Source: JBOFHT01 sp051649785 (GTDB taxonomy: Archaea; Methanobacteriota; Methanobacteria; Methanobacteriales; Methanobacteriaceae). Taken from it: a stretch of 58,659 nt of DNA. How positions within the stretch are numbered: position 1 is the first letter of the stretch; every line of letters starts with the position of its first letter. The notes beneath the pieces are model-generated. The model was not told the origin of the DNA and made no database searches. It saw nothing but the letters and a program-made list of their open reading frames with translations. The position numbers and the translations under genes were made by a program. The stretch spans positions 1 through 58,659 of the forward strand of contig JBOFHT010000025.1 of assembly GCA_051649785.1 (NCBI GenBank), read 5' to 3'. Below are positions 16,764 to 26,128 of the stretch, piece after piece.

Positions 16764-18674
16764 ATGAAAGTAGTTTTTTGTAAAAAGTGCAATGCTAAGT
16801 ATCAGCTTGATGATGAGGATGATATTAGTGACTATGAGTGCACTATTTGTGATGGGGGCTTAGAATTAGATGAAGAGTATAATATCTCGGATTCCAATGC
16901 AAAAAGTAATTCGTCTGCCAATATTTTTTCTAAATCTAAAGATAAATATGACATTGTTTACTGTAAAGATTGTGGTTTAAAATATCGTATTGGTAAAAGT
17001 GAGAATGTTTCTAACTATGAATGTGATATCTGTGATGGAGAACTTTCATATGTTGATGAAAACTTAAATTTATTAGTTAATATTAATGGAAACTCAGAAA
17101 TTATTGTTAATGAAAATTATGATAATAATCAGGATACATATAATCCCGAAGATATTTATGGATATGAAAATGATAGATTTGAAAACAGCATAGAATTTGT
17201 ACGTTCACCAGATAAATCTAAGGAGAAAGAAGAAATTAGAAAAGCTATTCTTTCAGGTAGTTTTGATGATGGGTTTATTAGCCCTGCACACAATGAGAAT
17301 TCTGCCAATTTAGAACATGATAATGTATCTAATATTATTAATAATGATATTTCTGGTAGTAATAGCAATAGCAATAATAATAATAATTCTAATTCTAATA
17401 TAACTAAAAAGGGTTTAGATAATGAAGATGAATTTGAAGACTTTGAACAAGCCAAATATACTAAAATTAAAAATTTAGCTATATCTAATTTTTCTATTAA
17501 TTTAGACAAAACCTATAATGATTCTAATATTAGTTCTTATCTATCTAATACTTCATCAACCCCTAAAAATTCTCCTAAATCTTCTAGCCCAGTTCCTATT
17601 TCTACTAAAAACATGGAAAATGATGGGACTACTATTAATACTAATGGTAAAATTAATAGTGGGGGTAGTAGTAGTAGTAGTAGTAGTAATGATAATGCTT
17701 CTTCTTCTGATTCTCATTCTTCTTCCTCTTTTTATTTTAAACAAAATAAAGGAAAAGGATCTAAAAAAGATGTTGTTAGTAACCCTAATGTTAATAGGTC
17801 TTTTCATGATTATTTTATTATAGCTGGTTTAGTCGTAGCTCTTTTAGGATTTTCTGATTTTATTTTAACTTCACGCCCTTATGGGGTTATATTTATTGGT
17901 ATAGGTATTGTAATATTTGCTTATGGAGTTTATATTAATAAAAAAAACCAGTTCACAGAAAAAAGAAGTAGGATTATTCGTGAAGCACTTTTAACATTAC
18001 CTCCAAACTTCTATGTTCTATATTACTTAAAAATACCTAATATAAATGCACCTATTAATCATGTTGTAATAGGACCTACTGGTATTTTCACCATTTTAAC
18101 TCAAAAATACACGTCTAAGGAAAAATCGGAGTTAAAACAAGATGAAGAAACTTTAGAACTAATTAAAAATTTAGAATCTAATGAAACTATTAACTCAAAA
18201 GAAGAATTAAATGCTTTAATTGATGCTAAAACTCATGAAAAGTCATTAGATGATAGTAATATTAATCTTTCTAAAAATACTAAAAGCATGGGTTCTGGGG
18301 ACTCTGTAAATAATAAAGACAATGAAGTCATTGCTGGCGTAAATAATGGTGCCAATCAAACTAAATTTAAGTTAGGCAATGCTGGTGAAATTAAATTTGA
18401 TACAAATAATAAAATTAAACAGAAATCAATTTTACTTTCTATTCGTGTAGCAGAATTCTTAGAATTTAATAAAATGAGTGATATTTACATTGAACCTTTT
18501 ATTGGATTTGCTAATGATAATATAGCTATTATTAACTCCCCACTCAATGATGAAGACTTATTTATTAATGAATTATTAGATAGAATAAGTCAAGGGCCTG
18601 TAAAAATAAATTCGGATGATGTAAATAGATGTGCGGTTATTTTATCTAATTATGCTGTTAAATGTTCTTCATAG
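16764..18674 (+). CDS. Membrane protein with two zinc ribbons and a NERD-like domain
   Basis: A protein of about 636 residues. The N terminus has two similar zinc-ribbon units: FCKKCNAKYQL...YECTICDGGL and YCKDCGLKYRI...YECDICDGEL, about 65 residues apart. A long Asn/Ser-rich linker follows, with (AGT)7 encoding a Ser run. Then come two transmembrane helices (FIIAGLVVALLGFSDFIL; IFIGIGIVIFAYGVYI). A C-terminal domain follows with INHVVIGPTGIFTILTQK, which resembles the core of NERD (nuclease-related) domains. The NERD consensus there is usually VIETK; here the Glu is replaced, so nuclease activity is doubtful. The C-terminal half also has an acidic insert of about 70 residues. The start is the ATG at 16764; the TTG at 16752 and ATG at 16755 are alternatives. 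No ligand or partner is evident. Confidence 0.7.
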   Translation: MKVVFCKKCNAKYQLDDEDDISDYECTICDGGLELDEEYNISDSNAKSNSSANIFSKSKDKYDIVYCKDCGLKYRIGKSENVSNYECDICDGELSYVDENLNLLVNINGNSEIIVNENYDNNQDTYNPEDIYGYENDRFENSIEFVRSPDKSKEKEEIRKAILSGSFDDGFISPAHNENSANLEHDNVSNIINNDISGSNSNSNNNNNSNSNITKKGLDNEDEFEDFEQAKYTKIKNLAISNFSINLDKTYNDSNISSYLSNTSSTPKNSPKSSSPVPISTKNMENDGTTINTNGKINSGGSSSSSSSNDNASSSDSHSSSSFYFKQNKGKGSKKDVVSNPNVNRSFHDYFIIAGLVVALLGFSDFILTSRPYGVIFIGIGIVIFAYGVYINKKNQFTEKRSRIIREALLTLPPNFYVLYYLKIPNINAPINHVVIGPTGIFTILTQKYTSKEKSELKQDEETLELIKNLESNETINSKEELNALIDAKTHEKSLDDSNINLSKNTKSMGSGDSVNNKDNEVIAGVNNGANQTKFKLGNAGEIKFDTNNKIKQKSILLSIRVAEFLEFNKMSDIYIEPFIGFANDNIAIINSPLNDEDLFINELLDRISQGPVKINSDDVNRCAVILSNYAVKCSS

Positions 18675-18898
18675 CTAAACAATTTTATTTTTGTATCAAT
18701 ATATACAAAAAAGAGTATAGCTATTAATTATATTAATTAACTTACTAATACTTATTAATAGCTACTTAAATATTATATTATTTTTTTTCTCTCTTTCTTT
18801 TGCATGTGGGAATTTGTGAATTTCCATTTTACACTTTTTACCATTTAATTTTAATTTTTAACCTCCAAATTTTTACTTTTTAGATTTTTCATGCCACT

Positions 18899-19597
18899 TT
18901 AGTTCTTATTATCACTTTTTACAAAGAATCTGTATGAGAAAGCTGCGAGAATGGAACCTATAAATGGGCCTAAAATAAATACCCAAAGTTGATTTAATGC
19001 TTCACCACCTATAAATAAAGCAGGAGCTATACTACGGGCAGGATTTACAGAAGTTCCAGTAAGTGGAATGCCCATAATATGAACAAATGCTAATGTAAGA
19101 CCAATAACGATTCCTGCAACAACACTAGTCTCTTTTGTTGATGTAACACCTAGTACTGTGAAAACAAATACAAATGTTAAAATAATTTCAACAACTAATG
19201 CTCCCATCATACTTAATCCTACTGAGGATACTGCACCAAACCCATTTTGACCTAAACCAGTAGCCATATACCCTCCAATACTTGCAAGATTTGCAGATGA
19301 GTTTATAATGAATGCAAGAATGGCAATACCAATAATAGCACCTATTATTTGAGCAATAACATATAATACAAAGTCTTTTCCAGTCATACGCTTATTAATA
19401 AGCATTCCCAAAGATACAGCAGGATTTACGTGACACCCTGAAACATTTCCAATTACATATGCCATAGCTACAATAGAAAGCCCAAAGGCCAAAGCTATTC
19501 CTAAACTACCTAATACTTCACCTGCTATAGCTGCACTCCCACAACCAAATAACACTAAAACCATAGTTCCTATTAATTCAGATACATACTTTTTCAT
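18899..19597 (-). CDS. Aquaporin, AqpZ type
   Basis: A six-helix MIP-family channel of about 232 residues. Both NPA loops are present (GCHVNPAVS and TSVNPARS). Aligning by eye to bacterial AqpZ, the four selectivity-filter positions read Phe (LAFGL), His (FVHIMGIP), Thr (LTGTSVNP) and Arg (NPAR). That is the water-selective set, unlike the Ile/Ser-containing filter described for methanogen AqpM. A further AqpZ-like block is FIGGEALNQLWVFILGPFIG. The ribosome binding site AGAGGTG lies 6 nt before the ATG at 19597, so the longer GTG start at 19606 is rejected. It likely serves in osmotic water flux. The gene closest upstream on the same strand is the ABC permease, 171 bp away. Confidence 0.92.
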   Translation of the reverse strand: MKKYVSELIGTMVLVLFGCGSAAIAGEVLGSLGIALAFGLSIVAMAYVIGNVSGCHVNPAVSLGMLINKRMTGKDFVLYVIAQIIGAIIGIAILAFIINSSANLASIGGYMATGLGQNGFGAVSSVGLSMMGALVVEIILTFVFVFTVLGVTSTKETSVVAGIVIGLTLAFVHIMGIPLTGTSVNPARSIAPALFIGGEALNQLWVFILGPFIGSILAAFSYRFFVKSDNKN

Positions 19598-19768
19598 TAG
19601 ATACACCTCTTATTGAAGTTTATTTTATTAATTGATAATTTATAATCAAATAGCACTATTTTAATAAAGAGAAGATTATAATAATTACTTTTTTTATGCC
19701 TATTTATCTATTAATTTTCATAACTAATTTTATCTAACTATTTTTTTATGGTGACAATTTAAATCATT

Positions 19769-20569
19769 TTACATTAAATTTTGTTCTTTTTTTGTAAATA
19801 CCATTGCTGATAAAAATATCATTAATCCAACAAATATTAATAAAACTAAAATATTTATTTCAAGAGGCAGTGCTGACTTTTGGATGATAATGCATCTTAA
19901 TGCATCTACTCCATAGGTTAATGGGTCTAAATATACTATAAACTGTAACCAAGTAGGTAAATTATTTAAAGGGAACAATGCTCCACTTAATAAAAATATA
20001 GGAAGTATTACAAAACTCATTATTAAATTAAAACCTTCCATGCTATCTAAAAATGAAGCTAGAAGTAATCCTAATCCTGAAAAGCCAATAGATATTAAAG
20101 TTGATACAATTATACAAAGAACAAATATCAAAGGTGTCATTTGCACTCCAACAATAAATGACAATAATAGTAATATAACTGCTTGTAAAACTGCCCCTGT
20201 ACTTATTCCAATTGCCTTTCCAAATATTATGGATGATCTTGTAAGGGGAGCTACTATTATTTCCTTTAAAAACCCATACTGCTTATCCATTATTATTCCA
20301 ACTCCCGAACTCACACAAGTAAAAAGAATGGTTTGTGCTATAATTCCAGGGTATATGAATGTTTGATACCCTCCAGGGATTCCTCCTAATTTAATTGCAC
20401 TTCCAAGTCCTGTTCCAAAAACTAAAAGCCATAATAATGGTGTGAAAACAGCAGTTATTATTCTAGACCTATATCTAACATACCTTTTAACTTCTCTTAG
20501 CCATATGGTATATATGCCTTCTAATTCTCTCATAACTTCAAATTTTCCAATTTCTCTAAACATTCTCAT
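19769..20569 (-). CDS. ABC-2 type exporter permease (DrrB-like)
   Basis: A 266-residue membrane protein with six predicted helices and the ABC-2 permease signature. TIWLREVKRYVRYRSRII precedes TM1, FGTGLGSA and YPGIIAQTILFTCVSSG follow, then EIIVAPLTRSSIIFGKAIG, and near the C terminus LSGALFPLNNLPTWLQ plus YGVDALR. It is encoded 58 bp downstream of the ATP-binding subunit and surely forms the exporter with it. DrrAB-type exporters move lipophilic compounds, glycolipids or polysaccharides; the substrate here is unknown. The start at 20569 has GAGG about 9 nt upstream; the third codon is also ATG and could be used. Confidence 0.88.
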   Translation of the reverse strand: MRMFREIGKFEVMRELEGIYTIWLREVKRYVRYRSRIITAVFTPLLWLLVFGTGLGSAIKLGGIPGGYQTFIYPGIIAQTILFTCVSSGVGIIMDKQYGFLKEIIVAPLTRSSIIFGKAIGISTGAVLQAVILLLLSFIVGVQMTPLIFVLCIIVSTLISIGFSGLGLLLASFLDSMEGFNLIMSFVILPIFLLSGALFPLNNLPTWLQFIVYLDPLTYGVDALRCIIIQKSALPLEINILVLLIFVGLMIFLSAMVFTKKEQNLM

Positions 20570-20627
20570 AATTTCAATCCTCTGATTGTTTGACTTAGTA
20601 AAATTCTTTTAATCATTGTTTATTTAA

Positions 20628-21668
20628 TTATTTTACACCATCAGTAATGCTACGTCCAGTATAATTTATAAAAACATCTTCTAAGTTAGGATGTTTTAGT
20701 TCTACTGATTTAATCTCTATTTGATTTGAATTAGCTATTGAAACTATTTCTTGAATTAAATTTTGCCCCTTTTCAACTATTATCTTTATTTCATCACTAG
20801 AATCTATTTTACTGTGATTTCCATTACTTTTAATTTTACTTTTATTTTCACTTTTACCTTCACTTTTAATTTTACTTTTTGTCCCAGTGTAGCTACTTCC
20901 TTGAATCTCTTTTACCCAGTCAAAATTCTCAATAATTTTAATAAATTCAATATTATTACTTGTTTTTAGTGTTAAAATATCAGCTTTCATTTCTGCTTTA
21001 AGATTTTGCGGAGTATCTGTTTTTATAATACTTCCTTGATTGATAATTGAAATTTGGTCACATAAATTATCTGCTTCTTCAAGATAATGCGTTGTTAGGA
21101 GTACTGTAATATTAGTTGTATCTTTTAACTCTTCAATGTGTTTCCAAATACTTTCTCGTGTTTGTGGATCTAACCCTAATGTTGGCTCATCTAAAAATAG
21201 GACTTCTGGGTGATGTATTAATCCTCTTCCAATTTCAAGACGCCTTTTCATTCCTCCTGAATATTTTTTTGTGTATTCATCTGCTTTAGATCCAAGTGCT
21301 ATTAAATCAAGAACTTCATCAATTCGACTACTCCTTATATCTTTTGGAACTCCATATAGTGCAGCATGCATTTCAAGATGTTCTCTTCCAGTTAAAATAT
21401 CATCTAATGCACGGGATTGGAAAACAACACCAATTGACGCTCTAACTTTTTTAGCTTCTTTTTTAATGTCATATCCATTAACAGTAGCTGTACCAGAGCT
21501 GGGGTTCTGTAATGTACATAACATAGATATCAATGTACTTTTTCCTGCTCCATTTGGCCCTAATAGCCCATAAACAGAATTTTTTGGAACTTTCATATTA
21601 ACTGAATTTACAGCTGTAAAATCATCAAATTTCTTTACCAATTTCTTAGTTTCTATAATGTATTTCAT
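20628..21668 (-). CDS. ABC exporter ATP-binding protein (DrrA-like)
   Basis: A 346-residue ABC ATPase. Walker A is GLLGPNGAGKSTLI (about residue 33), the Q-loop lies in VGVVFQSRALDDILTGREHL, the signature is YSGGMKRRLEIGRGL, Walker B with the catalytic Glu is VLFLDEPTLGLDP, and the switch His is in LLTTHYLEEAD. The C-terminal extension typical of the DrrA group (ending ELKHPNLEDVFINYTGR) is interrupted by a Lys/Ser-rich low-complexity insert of about 30 residues (SKIKSEGKSENKSKIKS). GGAG lies 7 nt upstream of the ATG. It is first in a two-gene operon with the permease. Confidence 0.92.
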   Translation of the reverse strand: MKYIIETKKLVKKFDDFTAVNSVNMKVPKNSVYGLLGPNGAGKSTLISMLCTLQNPSSGTATVNGYDIKKEAKKVRASIGVVFQSRALDDILTGREHLEMHAALYGVPKDIRSSRIDEVLDLIALGSKADEYTKKYSGGMKRRLEIGRGLIHHPEVLFLDEPTLGLDPQTRESIWKHIEELKDTTNITVLLTTHYLEEADNLCDQISIINQGSIIKTDTPQNLKAEMKADILTLKTSNNIEFIKIIENFDWVKEIQGSSYTGTKSKIKSEGKSENKSKIKSNGNHSKIDSSDEIKIIVEKGQNLIQEIVSIANSNQIEIKSVELKHPNLEDVFINYTGRSITDGVK

Positions 21669-22221
21669 TTACTAGCTCCTTTTACTATTAATAGTAATTA
21701 TCTAATATTTTCTATTATTAGTGATTTATAATTGTTACATATTTTATATCTCTTTTACATCAATATTAATTCTACATCAATATCACGGTTATATATCAAT
21801 ATTAACATTAACACTAATATTAGTATTAATATTAGCATTAATTAATTAGCATTAACAATTAGTATTAATATTAACATTAACAATTAATATTTAATATTAA
21901 TAATGTATTTTTATTAGTATATTACTGCTACTGTGATTAAGTTATTTACACTTTTATATTAGAGAATATATTACTTATATTATATTTTATATTAATAATT
22001 TCCAACTTATTAGTATTGTATAAATTTATATAGATTCAATTACATAGATACATTTAATTAATGTATTATTACATATGATTAAAATTATATTTGTTTAAAT
22101 TATGTTTATAATGATTATATTCATTGGAATATTGTTTAGGGAAATTATATTTATTTGAATTATATTTGTGATATTTATATTTGACTATAATTATTTATCT
22201 AGCTTATTGCAGGTGTTATTT
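21669..22221. other. Divergent intergenic region with degenerate ATTAAY repeats
   Basis: About 550 bp between the ABC operon and hypD, containing the promoters of both. From about 21790 to 21905 it consists of degenerate hexamers (ATTAAC, ATTAGT, ATTAAT, ATTAGC) in tandem. Between 21990 and 22170 there are several TTATATTT-type repeats. AGGTG at 22211-22215 is the hypD ribosome binding site. Confidence 0.55.
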
Positions 22222-23268
22222 ATGAAAAATCTTTCTAAAGAACTTATTAGTAGAATTGAAGATATTGCTCAACCTATAAAAATAATGCATGTTTGTGGGT
22301 CTCATGAACACACTATAATGGAAAATGGCCTTCGTACACTATTACCTTCAGAAGTTGAAGTTGTTGCAGGTCCAGGATGTCCTGTATGTTGTGTTCCTGC
22401 ACGTGAAATTGATGAATGTTTAGAATTAACTAATAAAGGAGTCACAATAGCTACTTTTGGGGATATGTTACGTGTTCCAGGGTCTAATGGTTCTCTCGCT
22501 GAAGTTAAGGCTGAAGGTGCAGATGTTAGAATAGTTTATGGAATTGGTAATGCTGTTGAACTAGCTAAAGAGATTGATAATGAAGTTGTATTTATGGCAG
22601 CAGGATTTGAAACTACTGCTCCTACAACTGCATCTGAATTATTGGGTAATCCTCCTGAAAACTTCTCAGTACTTTCCTGCCATAGAATGATTCCTCCAGC
22701 ACTTGAATTTTTAATTGAATCTGGTGAAACAAACTTAAATGCACTTATTCAACCAGGGCATGTTTGTACTATTATTGGAACAGAACCTTTTAAGGTTTTC
22801 TCGGAAAAATATAATATTCCTCAAGTAGTAGCAGGGTTTAATCCATTAGATATTCTTATGAGTGTGTATATGATTTTACGTCAAGTTAAAAATGGTGAAG
22901 CTAAAATTGATAATGAATATAAACGTGCTGTGAGGGATGAAGGTAATATAAAAGCTCAAGAAGTAATTAACCAAGTTTTCACAATTGAAAGTAGGGAATG
23001 GCGTGGGTTTCCAAAAATACCTAAATCTGTAATGGACTTAAAATCAGACTTTGATAATTATAATGCAAGAGTTAAGTTTGATATAGAAGTTAAGGATGTT
23101 AAAGAAGCACCTACTGGTTGTATATGTGGTCCAATTTTGCGAGGAGTAGCTAAACCAAGTGATTGTGGATTATTTAAAACAAAATGTACTCCTACAAACC
23201 CAATTGGTGCTTGTATGGTTAGTAAAGAAGGAACTTGTAATATAGCTCATAGATACTCAATAGATTAA
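22222..23268 (+). CDS. hypD: [NiFe]-hydrogenase maturation factor HypD
   Basis: HypD is the scaffold on which the Fe(CN)2CO group of [NiFe] hydrogenases is built with HypC and HypE. The 348-residue product shows HVCGSHEHT (C25, H28), GPGCPVC (C53 and C56), AAGFETTAPT, and the C-terminal 4Fe-4S cysteines in TGCICGPILRG, KPSDCGLF, TKCTP and EGTCNIAHRY. The start is the ATG at 22222, with AGGTG 6 nt upstream; the longer ORF start at 22168 adds a spurious AT-rich leader. A HAD phosphatase gene follows after about 80 bp. Hydrogenases are central to methanogenesis, so this is a housekeeping gene. Confidence 0.95.
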   Translation: MKNLSKELISRIEDIAQPIKIMHVCGSHEHTIMENGLRTLLPSEVEVVAGPGCPVCCVPAREIDECLELTNKGVTIATFGDMLRVPGSNGSLAEVKAEGADVRIVYGIGNAVELAKEIDNEVVFMAAGFETTAPTTASELLGNPPENFSVLSCHRMIPPALEFLIESGETNLNALIQPGHVCTIIGTEPFKVFSEKYNIPQVVAGFNPLDILMSVYMILRQVKNGEAKIDNEYKRAVRDEGNIKAQEVINQVFTIESREWRGFPKIPKSVMDLKSDFDNYNARVKFDIEVKDVKEAPTGCICGPILRGVAKPSDCGLFKTKCTPTNPIGACMVSKEGTCNIAHRYSID

Positions 23269-23349
23269 ACAATGCTTAGTAATTGATAATTAATATATAA
23301 TAACTAATACTAAATATTTTAAATATCAAATCTAAAGGAAGGTTAAATA

Positions 23350-24051
23350 ATGTCAAAATCAATTAAAGCAATTGCATTAGATGTTGATGGAACAATAACT
23401 GATGAAAGTCGTAGAATTTGCACAACTGCTATTGATACAATACGTAATGTAGAATCTATAGGAATTCCTGCATTTATTGTCACGGGTAATATTATTCACT
23501 ATGCAAATGCAGTATCTATTCTAATTGGGGCTTCTGGAGGTCTTGTAGCTGAAAATGGTGGTGTTATTTTGTCTGAAAGTTCAAGTAATACTGGAAGTCT
23601 TGAAATTTTAGCTAATAAGGAAAAGGTGGATAACGCTTTTGAAGCTCTTAAATCTAGAATTGATACTAGCCTTAAAATTAAAATGGTAGATGATTCTGCA
23701 TTTAGACTATCTGAAATAGCTATTTATAGGACAATTTCTGAAGAACTTATTAAAGATACCATATCTGACTTTGATATTGAGGTTTATGATACTCAATTTG
23801 CAATTCATTTAACTGATCCTAATGTTAATAAAGGATCTTCTCTAGAACTTGTAGCTAAAGAAAACGGTATCAATCCAAAAAACATTTTAGCTATTGGGGA
23901 TAGTGAAAATGACCTTGAATTTTTAGATGTAGCTGGCTTTAAAGTAGCTGTGGGAAATGCCGATGAAGCTCTAAAAGCAAAAGCAGATTATGTATCTAAA
24001 AAACCATTTGGATATGGGTTTACTGAGGCTATTGAGAAATTTGTACTTTGA
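23350..24051 (+). CDS. Archaeal-type phosphoglycolate phosphatase (HAD IIB)
   Basis: A 233-residue HAD hydrolase of the archaeal phosphoglycolate phosphatase group. Motif I is ALDVDGTIT (nucleophile D11, acid D13), motif II is the Thr of FIVTGN, the motif III Lys is probably near NKGSSLELVAKENG, and motif IV is AIGDSENDLEF. The C2-type cap lies between. Phosphoglycolate arises from oxidative DNA damage or Rubisco-like activity; sucrose-phosphatase-like annotations are possible. GGAAGG precedes the ATG. The PmbA gene starts 24 bp downstream, indicating co-transcription. Confidence 0.85.
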   Translation: MSKSIKAIALDVDGTITDESRRICTTAIDTIRNVESIGIPAFIVTGNIIHYANAVSILIGASGGLVAENGGVILSESSSNTGSLEILANKEKVDNAFEALKSRIDTSLKIKMVDDSAFRLSEIAIYRTISEELIKDTISDFDIEVYDTQFAIHLTDPNVNKGSSLELVAKENGINPKNILAIGDSENDLEFLDVAGFKVAVGNADEALKAKADYVSKKPFGYGFTEAIEKFVL

Positions 24052-24075
24052 TTATTTATAATGGGAAGTGAGTAA

Positions 24076-25449
24076 ATGGATAGTATTAATAATAACAATT
24101 TCAATGATTATTTAGTTCAAATAAAAAAAGAAGCAGATAATTTTAAATCTAAAGAAGATATTGAATATGAAATTTACATTGAAAAAGAAGAAGCATTACA
24201 ATTAGATATTCAAAATGATAGCTTAAATTTTGCAAAAGAAGAAATTAACTTTGGTATGGGTATTAGAATAATATCTAAGCAAAAATTAGGTTTTGCATAT
24301 ACATCTAATATTGCCATTAATTCAGGTGATGTTACCGAAGTAGTTAAAACTCTCAATAATGCTTTTAATAACTCTAAATCCAATATTCCTGATAAAAATT
24401 TTGGGTTTGCTTATGAATCAAATTATGACAACATCAAAAATATAAATGATTCTAATTATGATAATATTACTGTAGATGATGCAATTGACTTTTCTAAATC
24501 TATAATAGCTACAACAATAGATGAAGGATGTGAAATTACTTCAGGAGGATTTTATTCTTCTAGGGATGAAAATATTATTATTAATTCTAATAATGTGTTT
24601 GTTAACCAAATTTCTACTGGTTTTTCTGGAATGGTTGCAGTTAATGCAGAGAAAGCAGGGGAAAAATCTACTGCTTATGACTCAATTTCTTCTTGTTTAT
24701 TTGACTTAGATCCTGTTAAATTAGCTACTAATACTTGTAAAATAGCTAAAGATTCTATTGGTGGAGTAAAAATTGAAGATGGGAATAAAAATGTTCTTTT
24801 AGATTATCATGCTGGAAGTGGACTTTTAAATACTTTTATATCCTCTTTAAATGCAGATAATGTTCAAAGGGGTCGCTCTATTTTTACAGATAAGATTGGT
24901 GAAACTGTAATTAATCCAAAAATATCTGTTTTTGATGATGGTACTTTTGAAGGTGGTTTTGCTTCTTCTAAATTTGATGGTGAAGCTAGTCCTTCTCAGT
25001 TGACTCCACTTATTGAAAATGGGAAATTAAATTCATTTATTCATAGTATTTATACAGCTAAAAAAAGTAGTGGTAATGGGGAGATTTTAGAAAGCACAGG
25101 TAATGGAATGAGGCCTTCTTATCATAGTAATACTATAACTTCTTCTTCTAACACAATATTTGATTTTGGTGATAAAATAGATATTGGTGAATTTGGTAAT
25201 GGTATTTTAGTCACCGATGTTTTAGGTGCTCATACAGCTAATCCAATTTCTGGAGACTTTTCTGTTGAGGCAAATAATGCATTTTTAATTGAAAATGGTG
25301 AAATAACTAAACCAATTAAAAAAGCTATGTTAGGTGGGAATATTTTCAGCTCTCTTAAAGAGTGTATTGGTATTAAATCTGAGCTAAAGCAATGTGGAAG
25401 TTCTATTATTCCTAAAATCGCATTTAAAGATTTAAGGGTTGTAGGATAG
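24076..25449 (+). CDS. pmbA: TldD/PmbA-family protein, PmbA side
   Basis: A 457-residue protein with the TldD/PmbA fold. The N-terminal domain holds the pattern LQLDIQNDSLNFAKEEINFGMGIRI, and the C-terminal domain has NVLLDYHAGSGLLNTFISSL, DDGTFEGGFASSKFDGEA and GILVTDVLGAHTANPISGDFSVEA. It lacks the HExxxH-type zinc site of the catalytic TldD partner, as is normal for PmbA (TldE). TldD/PmbA pairs are metallopeptidases that act on modified peptides and gyrase-inhibitor-type substrates. The TldD partner is not in this window. It is encoded 24 bp after the HAD phosphatase gene, with a GTGAG-type ribosome binding site. Confidence 0.88.
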   Translation: MDSINNNNFNDYLVQIKKEADNFKSKEDIEYEIYIEKEEALQLDIQNDSLNFAKEEINFGMGIRIISKQKLGFAYTSNIAINSGDVTEVVKTLNNAFNNSKSNIPDKNFGFAYESNYDNIKNINDSNYDNITVDDAIDFSKSIIATTIDEGCEITSGGFYSSRDENIIINSNNVFVNQISTGFSGMVAVNAEKAGEKSTAYDSISSCLFDLDPVKLATNTCKIAKDSIGGVKIEDGNKNVLLDYHAGSGLLNTFISSLNADNVQRGRSIFTDKIGETVINPKISVFDDGTFEGGFASSKFDGEASPSQLTPLIENGKLNSFIHSIYTAKKSSGNGEILESTGNGMRPSYHSNTITSSSNTIFDFGDKIDIGEFGNGILVTDVLGAHTANPISGDFSVEANNAFLIENGEITKPIKKAMLGGNIFSSLKECIGIKSELKQCGSSIIPKIAFKDLRVVG

Positions 25450-25555
25450 TTTTAAAAGCAAGGATTTTTAACTAATAGATTTAAGAGTTTTTATACTTTC
25501 TAAAAACCATTTTACTTCTAATTTAATAAGAAAAAATAGAAAAGTGAATGGAAAC

Positions 25556-26011
25556 TTACATCTTAATCACTGGAAATTGAATTTCAGTTAATAATTCTTC
25601 TTCTGGGACTGCATGGGGGTTATTATAATAGATTTCCTTAGGAGATCCAATAATATCATAATTATTTTCAATTGAATACTCAACAAGCTTTTGATAAGTT
25701 TCAGGAATCTTTTCAAATGATCCTTTATGGATAGCTGAGAGTACTGTGTGTCCAACTACTTCACCAATTTGAATTCTTTCTGTACTTTCAATTTCTTCTT
25801 TTATTGGAAACCCAACATCATAAACCATTTCATCTGGAGCTACTGCTTGAGGGGAAGTGTAATAAATTGAAAATGGAGCTCCTATAAACTCTATTTTATT
25901 GCTTTCTCCCCATGCTAAAAGTTCATCAATAAGTAGGCCCATATCTTCTACATTTCCTTTATAATTAATTACAGCTATTTTTTCATCTTCTATTCTTTTT
26001 TCTTCAATCAT
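25556..26011 (-). CDS. GyrI-like (AraC effector-binding) domain protein
   Basis: A stand-alone small-molecule-binding domain of about 151 residues with the GyrI/BmrR-type repeat. Two similar halves are visible, each ending in a block like GAPFSIYYTSPQAVAPDEMVYDVGFPI and GSPKEIYYNNPHAVPEEELLTEIQFPV. There is no DNA-binding domain. Such proteins bind hydrophobic or cationic ligands; some hydrolyse or sequester them. The ATG at 26011 was chosen over the longer start at 26053 because the conserved domain begins there and the added residues are Lys/Ile filler; a partial GTTGAT site precedes it. It is convergent with pmbA, 106 bp apart. Confidence 0.8.
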   Translation of the reverse strand: MIEEKRIEDEKIAVINYKGNVEDMGLLIDELLAWGESNKIEFIGAPFSIYYTSPQAVAPDEMVYDVGFPIKEEIESTERIQIGEVVGHTVLSAIHKGSFEKIPETYQKLVEYSIENNYDIIGSPKEIYYNNPHAVPEEELLTEIQFPVIKM

Positions 26012-26128
26012 AATATCAACTCTAGTTTTTATTTTTATTTTTTTAATAATCATTTAAACTTCAATTTAAATTATATATAAATTAATTTTATTTAATACTA
26101 AATATTTAATACTAAACATAAACTTATA

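Noticed and set aside
17518..17823. Overlapping frames in the Ser/Asn-rich linker of the NERD-like gene
   Set aside because: Triplet repeats stay open in all frames, giving poly-Leu/Val and poly-Thr artefacts.
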